Positions 35,988 to 45,337 are shown, counted from the first letter of the stretch. The stretch is 64,000 nucleotides of DNA from Paenibacillus sp. SYP-B3998 (GCF_010820665.1 NZ_JAAIKC010000003.1:62001-126000), one strand, 5' to 3'. The notes: generated from the letters alone by a model not told the origin. Translations and numbers: made by a program.

Positions 35988-37037
35988 TTGAAAACGAAGC
36001 TGAATAAAGCTTATATGACAGAAATACTTGATATGCTGCTGCGCACGCCTAGTCCAACAGGATTTACGCATCACATTATGCGAAAAGTGCAGGCTGAGGT
36101 AGCGAAGCTCGGTTATGAGCTAACCTATACGCATAAAGGCTGCGGTATTGTAACGATTCCTGGCGAGAAGAACGATCGCGTGATTGGGATTTCAGCGCAT
36201 GTGGATACACTTGGAGCCATGGTTCGCTCTATCAAAGATAACGGCACGCTCAAAATCACGTCGCTTGGCGGTTTTATGATGGGTGCAATTGAGAACGAAT
36301 ACGTTCAAATTCATACACGTGATGAGCGTGCTTATGATGGCACGATTCTCACATCTAGACCCTCTGTTCATGTATATGATGACGCAAGAGAATTTAAGCG
36401 CGATGAAGCGAATATGGAAGTGCGGATCGATGAGCTAGTGAAATCCAAAAAAGATGTTCAAGCATTAGGTATTCGTGTTGGAGACTACATCTCCTTTGAT
36501 CCTCGCGTTCAGATCAAGGGAAATGGGTATGTAAAATCACGTCATTTGGATGACAAAGCAAGTGTTGCTTCTTTGTTTGGCTTGTTGAAACTGATTAAGG
36601 AAGAAAACGTAAAGCCAGCATTTACAATTAAACTGTTTTTCTCTAATTATGAAGAGGTGGGTCACGGGTCAGCTTTTATTCCAGAGGATATTACGGAACT
36701 GATTGCTGTTGATATGGGCGCATTAGGTGACGATTTGAGCGGTAGTGAGCACGATGTATCCATTTGTGCGAAGGATTCATCGGGTCCCTACGATTATCAA
36801 ATGACTTCAAAAATGATCGAGCATTCTGAAAAACTAGCGATTGGCTATGCAGTCGATATTTATCCGCGATATGGCTCTGATGCATCTGCAGCACTCAGAG
36901 GCGGTCGCGATATTCGTGCCGCGCTCGTTGGTCCAGGCGTTCATGCGTCACACAGCATGGAACGCACGCATATGGATGCTGTAGTGAACACTGCTGCACT
37001 GCTAGCAGCCTACATCGTGGAGCCTGCTGAAGCATGA
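35988..37037 (+). CDS. M42-family metallo-aminopeptidase
   Basis: A dizinc peptidase of 349 residues, related to glutamyl aminopeptidases and FrvX. Metal and catalytic residues are in SAHVDTLG, SRHLDDKAS, NYEEVGHG (Glu-Glu pair), AVDMGALGDD and the terminal GVHASHSMERTH. It acts in the cytoplasm on peptides. The start is TTG after AAAGGGAGGA. It overlaps the next gene by four bases (ATGA). Confidence 0.93.
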   Translation: MKTKLNKAYMTEILDMLLRTPSPTGFTHHIMRKVQAEVAKLGYELTYTHKGCGIVTIPGEKNDRVIGISAHVDTLGAMVRSIKDNGTLKITSLGGFMMGAIENEYVQIHTRDERAYDGTILTSRPSVHVYDDAREFKRDEANMEVRIDELVKSKKDVQALGIRVGDYISFDPRVQIKGNGYVKSRHLDDKASVASLFGLLKLIKEENVKPAFTIKLFFSNYEEVGHGSAFIPEDITELIAVDMGALGDDLSGSEHDVSICAKDSSGPYDYQMTSKMIEHSEKLAIGYAVDIYPRYGSDASAALRGGRDIRAALVGPGVHASHSMERTHMDAVVNTAALLAAYIVEPAEA

Positions 37038-39016
37038 ACATACTAAGTGCGCTTAACATAACGAAAACGTATGGGGACAAGGTACTGTTCGACGATATTT
37101 CATTTACCGTGAACGAAAAGCAACGCATCGGTCTTATTGGCGTGAACGGAACGGGAAAGTCCACACTGCTGAAGCTGCTAGCTGGTCTTGAAACGGCCGA
37201 TCGCGGTAAGCTTGTGCATGCGAACCATTTTCGGGTGGAATATTTGCCGCAGAACCCGGAGTTCGATCCGAACTCCACCGTTCTTGAGCAAGTATTCCAC
37301 GGCGACACTCCGCTCATGAAGACGCTGCGCGACTATGAGCGCGCTCTTGCAGAGTTGGAGCTGGATGCTGCCAACGAGAAAAAGCAGGAGCGGTTGTTCA
37401 GCGCCCAGCAGCGTATGGAAGAGCATGATGCTTGGGAAGCCAGCACTGTAGCGAAGATCGTGCTGACGCGACTCGGCATCAGCGATTTCGACAAACCTGT
37501 CGGCCAGCTGTCCGGCGGTCAACGCAAACGCGTCGCGATGGCGCGCGTACTCATACAGCCAGCAGACCTGCTTATTCTGGATGAGCCGACGAACCATATT
37601 GACAATGACACAGCCATGTGGCTAGAGGAATTTCTCAGCAAGTGGCGCGGAGCCTTACTGCTTGTTACTCATGATCGCTACTTCTTGGAGCGGGTAACCA
37701 ACCGCATTCTTGAGCTTGATCGTGGCAAGATTTATAGCTACGAGGGCAATTACGAGGCATTCCTTGAGAAAAAGGCAGAGCGCATGGAATCGGAAGCCTC
37801 TAGTGAAGACAAACGGCAAAACTTGCTTCGCCGCGAGCTCGCTTGGCTCCGTCGCGGCGCGAAAGCGCGGACGACGAAGCAGAAGGCACGCATCCAGCGC
37901 GCCGAGGATCTTAGGGACCGTAAAGTTGACGGTCCCGGCGAAAAGCTTGACATGGCGCTGGCTGGCAGCCGCCTTGGCAAAAAGGTGATGGAGCTGGAAG
38001 CCATCTCCAAAGCTTTTGAAGGCGGGAAGCCGCTGCTGCGCGACTTTAGCTATATTGTGATGCCGAACGACCGTCTGGGCATCATCGGTCCGAACGGCAG
38101 CGGCAAATCGACGCTGCTGAATATGCTCGCTGGGCGAATTGCGCCTGACAGCGGGACCATTGAGACCGGCCAGACTGTCAAGTTAGCCTATTATACGCAA
38201 GAGAATGCTCAGATGGACGAAAAGATGCGTGTCATCGAATATGTGAAAGAAGCGGCGGAAGTCATCCGCACTTCCGATGGCGAATCCATTTCAGCATCGC
38301 AAATGCTCGAACGCTTTTTGTTCTCTCCAACGCTGCAGTGGTCGCCAATTGGCAAGCTTTCCGGCGGCGAGAAACGCAGGCTGTTTCTGCTGCGCACGCT
38401 GATGGGCGAGCCGAACGTTCTTCTCCTCGATGAGCCGACGAACGATTTGGACATTCAAACCCTCACTATTTTGGAAGATTATTTGGATCAATTTCCTGGT
38501 GCAGTCATAACGGTATCCCATGATCGCTACTTTCTGGACCGAACCTGTACGCATCTGTTTGCTTTTGAGGGAAATGGAGCTATCGAGCCATTTATCGGCA
38601 ACTACTCCGATTATTTGGAGGAGAAACGAGCGCAGGATGAGGCTGAGCAAGGACGCAAGGAAATCCTTAAAAATGTAGCTTCTCCCAAGCAAAACAGTGT
38701 GTTTGCTCCAACTACAGCTCATGTAACAGCAGCTTCTGGGAGCGGGAACGGCGGTAGTTCGCAAAATCAAAATCGCCCGAAAAAGCTGACCTTCAAAGAA
38801 CAAAAAGAATGGGACGACATTGAAAACACAATTGCTGCCCTTGAAGAGAAAGCGGCTCGTTTGAAGCAGCAAATTGAAGCGGCTGGCAGTGACTTTGATC
38901 GAGTTCGGGATTTGTTCGAAGAAGAGCAGCAAACAGCCTCTGAATTGGAGAAGGCCATGGAACGTTGGACTTATTTATCTGAGCTGGTAGAAGAAATAGA
39001 ACGAAATAAGGTATGA
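37034..39016 (+). CDS. ABC-F ATPase, YfmR/Uup-like
   Basis: A 660-residue ABC-F protein with two ATPase domains: Walker A GVNGTGKST and GPNGSGKST, signatures LSGGQRKRV and LSGGEKRRL, Walker B LLILDEPTNHID and LLLDEPTNDLD. The C-terminal coiled coil (about 570-655) is typical of YfmR and Uup, which bind DNA or ribosome. The middle (37240-38450) is distinctly GC-rich. The start overlaps the M42 peptidase stop. Confidence 0.92.
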   Translation: MNILSALNITKTYGDKVLFDDISFTVNEKQRIGLIGVNGTGKSTLLKLLAGLETADRGKLVHANHFRVEYLPQNPEFDPNSTVLEQVFHGDTPLMKTLRDYERALAELELDAANEKKQERLFSAQQRMEEHDAWEASTVAKIVLTRLGISDFDKPVGQLSGGQRKRVAMARVLIQPADLLILDEPTNHIDNDTAMWLEEFLSKWRGALLLVTHDRYFLERVTNRILELDRGKIYSYEGNYEAFLEKKAERMESEASSEDKRQNLLRRELAWLRRGAKARTTKQKARIQRAEDLRDRKVDGPGEKLDMALAGSRLGKKVMELEAISKAFEGGKPLLRDFSYIVMPNDRLGIIGPNGSGKSTLLNMLAGRIAPDSGTIETGQTVKLAYYTQENAQMDEKMRVIEYVKEAAEVIRTSDGESISASQMLERFLFSPTLQWSPIGKLSGGEKRRLFLLRTLMGEPNVLLLDEPTNDLDIQTLTILEDYLDQFPGAVITVSHDRYFLDRTCTHLFAFEGNGAIEPFIGNYSDYLEEKRAQDEAEQGRKEILKNVASPKQNSVFAPTTAHVTAASGSGNGGSSQNQNRPKKLTFKEQKEWDDIENTIAALEEKAARLKQQIEAAGSDFDRVRDLFEEEQQTASELEKAMERWTYLSELVEEIERNKV

Positions 39017-39054
39017 TAGAATCAAACTAATATAAAGGCAGGTATGTATTCTAA

Positions 39055-40668
39055 ATGATAAATGTAAATAACGTGACGCTTCGTTACGGCAAGAGAGCTC
39101 TTTTCGAAGACGCCAATATTAAATTCACGCCAGGCAATTGCTACGGTCTCATTGGCGCTAACGGCGCTGGTAAATCCACATTTTTAAAAATTCTTTCGGG
39201 TGAAATCGAGCCAAATACAGGTGAAGTGAGCATTACGCCAGGCGAAAGAATGGCAGTATTGAAGCAAAATCATTATGAGTTTGACGAAATTGAAGTGCTG
39301 AAAACCGTTATGATGGGTCACGCACGTTTGTTTAAAATCATGGAAGAAAAAGATGCGCTTTATGCGAAAGCGGAATTCTCTGAGGAGGATGGCATGAGAG
39401 CGGCTGAGCTCGAAGGTGAATTCCAGGACCTGGATGGCTGGCAGGCTGAATCGGATGCTGCTGAGCTTTTAATCGGCTTGGGTATTCCGACATCCGTTCA
39501 TGACACCAAAATGAAGGATCTTGATGGGAACGAGAAAGTACGCGTTCTTCTGGCTCAAGCGCTGTTTGGTAATCCAAACATCTTGCTGCTCGATGAGCCT
39601 ACCAACCATTTGAACTTGGAGTCTATTCGTTGGTTGGAGAACTTCCTATCCCGTTTTGAAGGCACCGTTATTGTCGTATCCCATGATCGTCACTTCCTGA
39701 ATCAGGTGTGTACGCATATCGCGGACATTGACTTTAGTAAAATTCAAATGTACGTCGGTAACTATGACTGGTGGTACGAGTCCAGCCAATTGGCGCTTAG
39801 ACTTGCTAGAGATGCAAACAAGAAAACCGATGAGAAGCGTAAAGAGTTGGAAGCTTTCATTGCACGGTTTAGTGCGAATGCATCCAAATCCAAACAAGCG
39901 ACTTCCCGTAAAAAGCAACTGGAGAAGCTTACACTTGAAGATATTAAACCATCCAGCCGTAAATATCCGTTCATTAATTTCAAATCCGAACGTGAAGCTG
40001 GGAAGCAGCTGCTTGCTGTTGAAAATTTATCGAAAACTATCGATGGCGTAAAAGTTCTTAACAATCTAACGTTCACGATTAACAAAGGTGACAAAATTGC
40101 GTTCGTCGGACCGGATGGAATTGCGAAAACAACGTTTTTCAAAATCGTTATGGGCGAAATGGAAGCGGACGAAGGCAGCTACTCATGGGGGATCACGACT
40201 TCACAAGCTTACTTCCCTAAAGATAGCCAAGATTACTTTAATTCCGAAATGAACTTAGTAGATTGGTTACGTCAATACTCTAAAGATCAGGACGAATCAT
40301 TTCTACGAGGATTCCTGGGACGGATGTTGTTCTCTGGAGAAGAAGCCTTGAAAAAAGCGAATGTCCTTTCCGGAGGCGAGAAAGTTCGCTGCATGTTCTC
40401 CAAAATGATGCTGAGTGGTTCAAACGTGCTTATTCTTGATGAGCCTACGAACCATTTGGACTTGGAGTCCATTACAGCGCTGAACAACGGATTAGTCGAT
40501 TTCGACGGTACGATTCTATTCGTATCTCATGACCATCAGTTCATTCAAACGATCGCTAACCGTGTGATGGAAATCACACCTAGCGGGCTTATTGATAAAA
40601 TGGTCACTTATGATGAATACCTTGAAAACGAAGATGTGAAAAAACAGCGCGAAACGATGTACGTTTAG
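39055..40668 (+). CDS. ABC-F ATPase, YkpA/YbiT-like
   Basis: A 537-residue ABC-F protein. The first domain is Walker A GANGAGKST, signature LDGNEKVRV (variant of LSGGQ) and Walker B LLLDEPTNHLN. The second has Walker A GPDGIAKTT, where Ala replaces the Gly before Lys, signature LSGGEKVRC and Walker B LILDEPTNHLD. Both variants could be normal for the subfamily. The ATG follows AAAGGCAGG at a long spacing, and a bidirectional terminator follows the stop. Confidence 0.9.
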   Translation: MINVNNVTLRYGKRALFEDANIKFTPGNCYGLIGANGAGKSTFLKILSGEIEPNTGEVSITPGERMAVLKQNHYEFDEIEVLKTVMMGHARLFKIMEEKDALYAKAEFSEEDGMRAAELEGEFQDLDGWQAESDAAELLIGLGIPTSVHDTKMKDLDGNEKVRVLLAQALFGNPNILLLDEPTNHLNLESIRWLENFLSRFEGTVIVVSHDRHFLNQVCTHIADIDFSKIQMYVGNYDWWYESSQLALRLARDANKKTDEKRKELEAFIARFSANASKSKQATSRKKQLEKLTLEDIKPSSRKYPFINFKSEREAGKQLLAVENLSKTIDGVKVLNNLTFTINKGDKIAFVGPDGIAKTTFFKIVMGEMEADEGSYSWGITTSQAYFPKDSQDYFNSEMNLVDWLRQYSKDQDESFLRGFLGRMLFSGEEALKKANVLSGGEKVRCMFSKMMLSGSNVLILDEPTNHLDLESITALNNGLVDFDGTILFVSHDHQFIQTIANRVMEITPSGLIDKMVTYDEYLENEDVKKQRETMYV

Positions 40669-40717
40669 TTAAGAATTGCCTCTTCAGAGCCGTGGTTTCG
40701 CGTCTGAGGATCATAAG

Positions 40718-40758
40718 CAAAAAGCGCCCTGACATGTTTCTCATCAGGGCGCTTTGCT
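40718..40758. terminator. Bidirectional terminator between ykpA-like gene and small minus-strand gene
   Basis: AAAGCGCCCTGA (40721-40732) pairs perfectly with TCAGGGCGCTTT (40744-40755) around an 11-base loop, with T-rich ends for both strands. Confidence 0.92.
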
Positions 40759-40779
40759 TTCTTGGTAGGGAATTGCTTT

Positions 40780-40992
40780 CTAGCTACCGCCAGTACGACG
40801 ACGTTGATTGTTTACTTTTTTTGTCATTTGGCTTTTTCCGCTTTGGTTAAGGCCACCAGCTTGCTTAGGGTTTGCTCGTTGAGCAGCTTGCTCTGCTTTC
40901 TTTTGGGCAAGTTTCTGCTTGATTGCATCGGCGAGGCTAACTTTTTTAGGACCTTCTTGTTCATTTAGTTGTTCTTGAGGTTTGTCTGACAT
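40780..40992 (-). CDS. Small basic hydrophilic hypothetical protein
   Basis: A 70-residue protein starting MSDKPQEQL, rich in Lys, Gln and Arg, ending in NNQRRRTGGS. It is probably disordered or helical. ATG 40992 is chosen because GAAGG lies seven bases upstream; a GTG two codons earlier is too close. No family is recognised. Confidence 0.65.
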   Translation of the reverse strand: MSDKPQEQLNEQEGPKKVSLADAIKQKLAQKKAEQAAQRANPKQAGGLNQSGKSQMTKKVNNQRRRTGGS

Positions 40993-41063
40993 TGTCACAC
41001 CTTCTTTACGTGATATGCTTTTAGTATAATCGAAACAAACGAAAGATGAAAGAAGGTGGCTTT

Positions 41064-41582
41064 ATGTTTGATCCAACGATATTTGATAATGTAAAAGTAG
41101 TGCTTGAAGGAGCGGTTTACGATTTGGATTTGGAGGGTCAAATCCTGATCACACGCCGCGTGGATCTGATTGATTTATCATCCATGTCGCGAACGTATGC
41201 CATAGAATTTGCTAAGAAAACAAGTCTTCCCAGTCGTGCTGAAATTAATTTGCATGTGCATTTAAGTGACTTGGCGGCAGAAATATTGGAGCATACATCA
41301 GCGGCACCCGGCTGTACATTAACTGTAAAGTTATTTACTAAAGTGATCAACCCTGAAATGGAATGCCCAGAAATAGAAAAGCAAATAGGAAGTATTTGGG
41401 AGCATCGGCCTCAAATGACGCAGCAACTGTCTTATATCTATGGAATAAACGAGGTCAAGTATGATAATCAAATAACGCTGTCGTTTGGCCGGAAAATTGA
41501 CGAAAGCCATATTGATGATTTCGCTAATCTCATTGCATGCGCGGCCGATAGTCTAGATTGGTTAGATGGAAGAGGAAGGTAA
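41064..41582 (+). CDS. Hypothetical protein, 172 residues
   Basis: A soluble, acidic alpha/beta protein with no signal peptide or membrane helix and no recognised motif. ATG 41064 follows AGAAGGTGG; an upstream ATG at 41046 lacks a site. It is two bases upstream of the thioredoxin-like gene, so the two are cotranscribed. Confidence 0.7.
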   Translation: MFDPTIFDNVKVVLEGAVYDLDLEGQILITRRVDLIDLSSMSRTYAIEFAKKTSLPSRAEINLHVHLSDLAAEILEHTSAAPGCTLTVKLFTKVINPEMECPEIEKQIGSIWEHRPQMTQQLSYIYGINEVKYDNQITLSFGRKIDESHIDDFANLIACAADSLDWLDGRGR

Positions 41583-41583
41583 T

Positions 41584-41901
41584 ATGGAAGAACTGACTCA
41601 ACAAGCGTTACAGAAAAGGGTAACCAATGAGGATAAAGCTTTTGCAGTATTTTTGTATACCCCATTTTGTGGTACCTGTCAGTTAACAGAACGTATGCTT
41701 AACATCATTTTAACAATGATGCCATCTTTGAAATTAGTTAAGAGTAATATTAATTTTCTGCCGAACATTAGTCATGATTGGCAAATAACGAGTGTACCCT
41801 GTATAGTCATTGTAGAACGAGGAAAAGAAAAGCAGTATTTATATCGTATGCAATCCGTGGACGAACTGTATCGTCACTTATTGCCGCTAACACAAAACTA
41901 A
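41584..41901 (+). CDS. Thioredoxin-like protein
   Basis: A 105-residue thioredoxin fold with active site CGTC in TPFCGTCQL and the cis-Pro in TSVPCIVIV. There is no signal peptide, so it is cytoplasmic. It is smaller and more divergent than TrxA, resembling the YtpP type. ATG 41584 is preferred after AGGAAGG over the in-frame ATG 41566. Confidence 0.82.
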   Translation: MEELTQQALQKRVTNEDKAFAVFLYTPFCGTCQLTERMLNIILTMMPSLKLVKSNINFLPNISHDWQITSVPCIVIVERGKEKQYLYRMQSVDELYRHLLPLTQN

Positions 41902-41929
41902 TATTTACAGGTATAGGAGGTTTTGGATC

Positions 41930-42325
41930 ATGAATGTGATAACTTTTCAAGTGGGAGATCGCGTTACTGCGGAATATAAAACAGGGACTTACTATGGAGA
42001 AGTGGCCGAGGCAACGAATGGGGCCAAAGCAGCAGTTCGTATTCTAGCAGTCAAAGAACATCCGACGCAAGGAGATTTACATAATCCGATGGACCCGAAT
42101 GTTGCATTTTTTCATCAACGCCGCGCGCTTTCTTTTCAAGAAATTGCGCTTATGCCGCTTTCGACCATTCGTCCGTTTTCTGGAACCGTGCCGGATTATC
42201 AAGAATCACTGAAGAGAGCGCTCATGGCGCATATTGGAAAGCTGTCGGACTTAGAAGCATGGGCCCGACGCTCTCTGCAGGAGCTTGATGTGTTGCAGCA
42301 GGAGTATTTCCCGAATAAAAATTAA
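41930..42325 (+). CDS. kapB: KapB-like kinase-associated protein B
   Basis: A 131-residue protein of the kinase-associated lipoprotein B family, which in B. subtilis is needed for phosphorelay input through the sensor kinase KinB. Family blocks are VGDRVTAEYKTGTYYGEV, EHPTQGDLHNP, FFHQRRALSFQE and the C-terminal ARRSLQELDVLQQEYFP. No signal peptide or lipobox is visible, so the product looks cytoplasmic. The ATG follows AGGAGGTTTTGG. It ends four bases into the convergent gene at 42322. Confidence 0.85.
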   Translation: MNVITFQVGDRVTAEYKTGTYYGEVAEATNGAKAAVRILAVKEHPTQGDLHNPMDPNVAFFHQRRALSFQEIALMPLSTIRPFSGTVPDYQESLKRALMAHIGKLSDLEAWARRSLQELDVLQQEYFPNKN

Positions 42326-42543
42326 GAAACTTCTAGATACAACTTCGTGCCGTCGTTATATTTAAATATCGCAACATCACCAATGATCTCAATTAATGAG
42401 ATCATTTTTAATTTCTTGCGAAATTCAAAATGAAGCTCAAGTTCCTTCAATTTTTTTGACAGCAGATCCATCTGGGAATTTTTATGTGTATAATTGAGAA
42501 CCGGGATTGTTTTACTTAGAAATTTGATGGATATTGCTTGCAT
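42322..42543 (-). CDS. Small hypothetical protein convergent with kapB
   Basis: A 73-residue basic protein that starts MQAISIKFLSK and ends GTKLYLEVS. The start at 42543 is fixed by AAGGAGGG six bases upstream; the Met two codons earlier touches the site. No family is recognised. It overlaps the end of kapB by four bases on the opposite strand. Confidence 0.65.
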   Translation of the reverse strand: MQAISIKFLSKTIPVLNYTHKNSQMDLLSKKLKELELHFEFRKKLKMISLIEIIGDVAIFKYNDGTKLYLEVS

Positions 42544-42549
42544 GCTCAT

Positions 42550-42945
42550 CCCTCCTTATTCATTACCTTCCTGTTAAGGATACATTTCAAATGTTAGATA
42601 TGTTTGAGCCCAACTATTAAAAAAGTATAAGTCTTTTAAGTGTATTCCATAGATTTTGTCCGCATTCTGCATGAATCAATTGTTTGGTCATATGTATAGA
42701 ATAGCCCATGGATCAGGCTCCCCCGCACTGTTTTATTTACAGGATGTGGCACGTACTAGAAGAATGTTAAGAATTAAAGAAAAAGGGATACGAAGAATGA
42801 TGAAGCGGCGAAGAATTGTTTAGCCGATTTCAAGGCGCGTTCCAATTGGCTATCACCTCCTGTCGCTTATCTAATCTATGAATCTATGAATGGATTGGAC
42901 AGGACGCAAGAGCAAACGATTATTTATTGTTTCATACATTCCCTG
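42550..42945. other. Non-coding or uncertain stretch
   Basis: No supported gene. The only frame of note is a 50-codon plus-strand ORF (42671-42823) with an Arg/Lys-rich end but no ribosome site. The segment contains the repeated word ATCTATGA at 42881-42898. I see no rRNA, tRNA or riboswitch fold. Confidence 0.5.
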
Positions 42946-42974
42946 TTGCGGGGAAGGAAAGGCACATTTATAAT
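42946..42974 (+). promoter_or_regulatory. Sigma-A promoter of the Gfo/Idh/MocA operon
   Basis: TTGCGG (42946-42951), 17 bases, TATAAT (42969-42974), 44 bases before the start codon. Confidence 0.75.
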
Positions 42975-43017
42975 AAGAAAGGTTGTATATTAAGAGGTAC
43001 CGGAGGGTTTATAAAAA

Positions 43018-44091
43018 ATGACAGCGAACAATCCGATTCGAATTGGTATTATTGGTTCCGGTAACATTGGGAATGTACATATGGAAGTGCTGAAGATGAT
43101 CCCTGAGTCGCAAATTGCAGCAGTAACGGATGTTTATTTGCCATTAGCGGAAGCAAGAGCAAAAGAGCACGGAATTGAGAGAGTCTATGATACGACGGAC
43201 AAGCTGTTGGCTGACGACTCAATTGATGCAGTCATTATTGCTGTTTCGAATGAATGGCATGCGCCTATAGCTGTAAAGGCGCTGCAGGCAGGTAAGCATG
43301 TTATGCTGGAGAAACCGATGGCAATTAACTTGGAGTCTGCAAAACAGATCGTCGAGGCCGAACGTAAAGCTGGCAAAGTGCTGATGATTCCACATCAGTT
43401 ACGCTGGGAGTCGTTATCCATGCAAGTGAAGCAGCAAGTTGAGAAAGGCTCGCTTGGCCATATTTATCACGCCAAGGCAGGGTGGGTTAGACGTAAAGGC
43501 ATACCTGGATGGGGCACGTGGTTTACACAAATGGATAAATCAGGCGGTGGCCCTCTAATTGATTTAGGAGTTCATATGCTCGACCTATCGCTTTATTTAA
43601 TGGGAAATCCAAAGCCAGTTTCGGTTTATGGAGCTACTTATGCCGAATTCGGTCCAAGGAAAAAAGGAATTGGCTCTTGGGGCGCTCCGAACTGGAATGG
43701 TCACTATGATGTAGAGGACTTGGCAACTGCGCTGATCAAGCTGGATAATGGTGCTACATTGTCTTTGGATGTTAGCTGGGCTGCTTTAGTGGATACGGAT
43801 AATCAGCCTTATGTACAGCTTCTGGGTTCTGAGGGTGGCGCATCCATAAGAGGTACAAAAGGGAAGCTGTTCGCCGAGATATTTGATCGCGAAGCAGATG
43901 TCGATATCGCCATACCTGATCTGGATGAAGGACCGCGAGTCCGGATGGCTAAACATTTCTTAGCGTGCATTGAAAGTGGTATTCAGCCAATCACATCTGT
44001 CATGACGGGTTATACCAATAATTTGATATTGGATGCGATCTATCGTTCGTCGCAAACGGGGCATGAAGTAGAACTAAACTGGGACATCTAG
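43018..44091 (+). CDS. Gfo/Idh/MocA-family oxidoreductase
   Basis: An NAD(P)-dependent sugar- or inositol-type dehydrogenase of 357 residues. The N-terminal Rossmann motif is GIIGSGNIGNVHMEVL, the family dinucleotide block is AGKHVMLEKPMAINLESA (Glu-Lys-Pro) and the likely catalytic region is GGGPLIDLGVHMLDL. The substrate is unknown. The ATG follows CGGAGGG. It leads an operon with the TRIC-type channel. Confidence 0.92.
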   Translation: MTANNPIRIGIIGSGNIGNVHMEVLKMIPESQIAAVTDVYLPLAEARAKEHGIERVYDTTDKLLADDSIDAVIIAVSNEWHAPIAVKALQAGKHVMLEKPMAINLESAKQIVEAERKAGKVLMIPHQLRWESLSMQVKQQVEKGSLGHIYHAKAGWVRRKGIPGWGTWFTQMDKSGGGPLIDLGVHMLDLSLYLMGNPKPVSVYGATYAEFGPRKKGIGSWGAPNWNGHYDVEDLATALIKLDNGATLSLDVSWAALVDTDNQPYVQLLGSEGGASIRGTKGKLFAEIFDREADVDIAIPDLDEGPRVRMAKHFLACIESGIQPITSVMTGYTNNLILDAIYRSSQTGHEVELNWDI

Positions 44092-44110
44092 AAGATAGGA
44101 GCTGCAGCTA

Positions 44111-44752
44111 GTGAACTGGGAGTTGTTTAGTATCATTGGTACGATCGCTTTCGCGGTGAGTGGAGCGATTGTTGCGATGGAGGAAGAGTATGATATTTTA
44201 GGGGTCTATGTATTAGGCCTCGTAACAGCTTTCGGAGGCGGAATTATTCGAAACCTGTTAATTGGAAAACCGATTGTTCTTCTCTGGGAACAAGGGATAA
44301 ACTTTCAAATCGCGTTGTTGGCGATGACGCTTGTATTCTTTATGCCAGTTCGGTATATTCGGTTATGGAAAACATGGGAAGCTTTTTTTGATGCGATTGG
44401 ATTGGCGGCATTTTCCATTCAAGGGGCGATATATGCGACCAACATGGGCCATCCGCTTAGTGCCATTATCGTAGCGGCAGTCCTCACAGGAATCGGAGGC
44501 GGCATGATTCGAGATGTCCTGGCAGGGCGAAAGCCTTTAGTGCTCAAAGATGAAATTTATGCAGTTTGGGCAATGCTGGCGGGAGCTCTCGTGGGTCTGG
44601 GCTGGGCCCAAGGAACATGGCAATTAGCTATTTTATTTGCTCTTATCGTTGTATTAAGAATGTTATCGGTTGTGAACAAGTGGAAGCTGCCTAAACGTTC
44701 TTTACGCAATGCGGTAACCACCAATACGGAACAACAAGTAAAATCTCAATAA
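44111..44752 (+). CDS. TRIC-type cation channel protein (UPF0126, YicG/YvgT-like)
   Basis: A 213-residue membrane protein with seven predicted helices and the two inverted-repeat glycine motifs of the family: AFGGGIIRNLL and GIGGGMIRDVLAGRKP. Bacterial members form trimeric monovalent-cation channels. The GTG start follows ATAGGAG. It lies 19 bases after the oxidoreductase. Confidence 0.9.
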   Translation: MNWELFSIIGTIAFAVSGAIVAMEEEYDILGVYVLGLVTAFGGGIIRNLLIGKPIVLLWEQGINFQIALLAMTLVFFMPVRYIRLWKTWEAFFDAIGLAAFSIQGAIYATNMGHPLSAIIVAAVLTGIGGGMIRDVLAGRKPLVLKDEIYAVWAMLAGALVGLGWAQGTWQLAILFALIVVLRMLSVVNKWKLPKRSLRNAVTTNTEQQVKSQ

Positions 44753-44785
44753 TCCATTTTTTTACAAGGGGAAAGGGGGATTCGT

Positions 44786-45268
44786 GTGCAGCAAGCATCG
44801 TTACAACAACAACAAAAGATTGCTTCGGAGACATTAGCATCCCGAATTATTTCGGTAAAAGAGCTGTTGAAAACGGAGTTGGACATGTACGAGGTAGCGA
44901 AGGATCAACTTACTGGAGAGCATTATCTTCATTACGCGTACATGCATCGGGACTTTACGCAGACTGGTGAACCTGAATCTTTTCACAATTTATTACCGAT
45001 AGACAGCGATGATGTACTCGGATTTATTTTCGGTGAACAGGCATTTGCATACCCCGAGCATTGGCTCAAGCCGTTTTTGAGAAATGGACCAGAAGGCTTT
45101 TACATTTGGTTCGATCCGACGCATGAAGTGGAACATCAGCATGATGAAGTCATTGCAGCTGATCTGCTTCAAAAGTTGAAGGAGTTTCGAGAAAATGGGG
45201 CTCTCGATTCCGATTCTGTTCGTAAGCTGTTGGCGGATCTGGATGAAACTGGGGACAAAGAGAAATAG
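44786..45268 (+). CDS. Hypothetical soluble protein, 160 residues
   Basis: An acidic, hydrophilic protein beginning with a Gln-rich coil (LQQQQKIA). It contains a His/Glu-rich block (PTHEVEHQHDE) and a C-terminal coiled-coil-like helix. No family is recognised. GTG 44786 follows AAAGGGGG. A terminator follows, so it closes the oxidoreductase-channel operon. Confidence 0.7.
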   Translation: MQQASLQQQQKIASETLASRIISVKELLKTELDMYEVAKDQLTGEHYLHYAYMHRDFTQTGEPESFHNLLPIDSDDVLGFIFGEQAFAYPEHWLKPFLRNGPEGFYIWFDPTHEVEHQHDEVIAADLLQKLKEFRENGALDSDSVRKLLADLDETGDKEK

Positions 45269-45292
45269 GAATGAAATGTATGTGATTCACTT

Positions 45293-45337
45293 AAAGCCTG
45301 CTGTCGATTTTTTGATCGACAGTCGGCTTTTTTTATT
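45293..45337 (+). terminator. Terminator after 44786-45268
   Basis: AAAGCC and CTGTCGAT pair with ATCGACAG and GGCTTT, with small bulges, around TTTTTTG, followed by a T run. Confidence 0.9.

Noticed and set aside
38291..38932. Minus-strand ORF (213 codons) in the yfmR-like gene
   Set aside because: Antisense of conserved ABC motifs, no start signal, and protein composition of a shadow frame.
42671..42823. 50-codon ORF with basic end
   Set aside because: No Shine-Dalgarno sequence, no promoter in suitable position, and no recognised family; kept only as a note to the gap.
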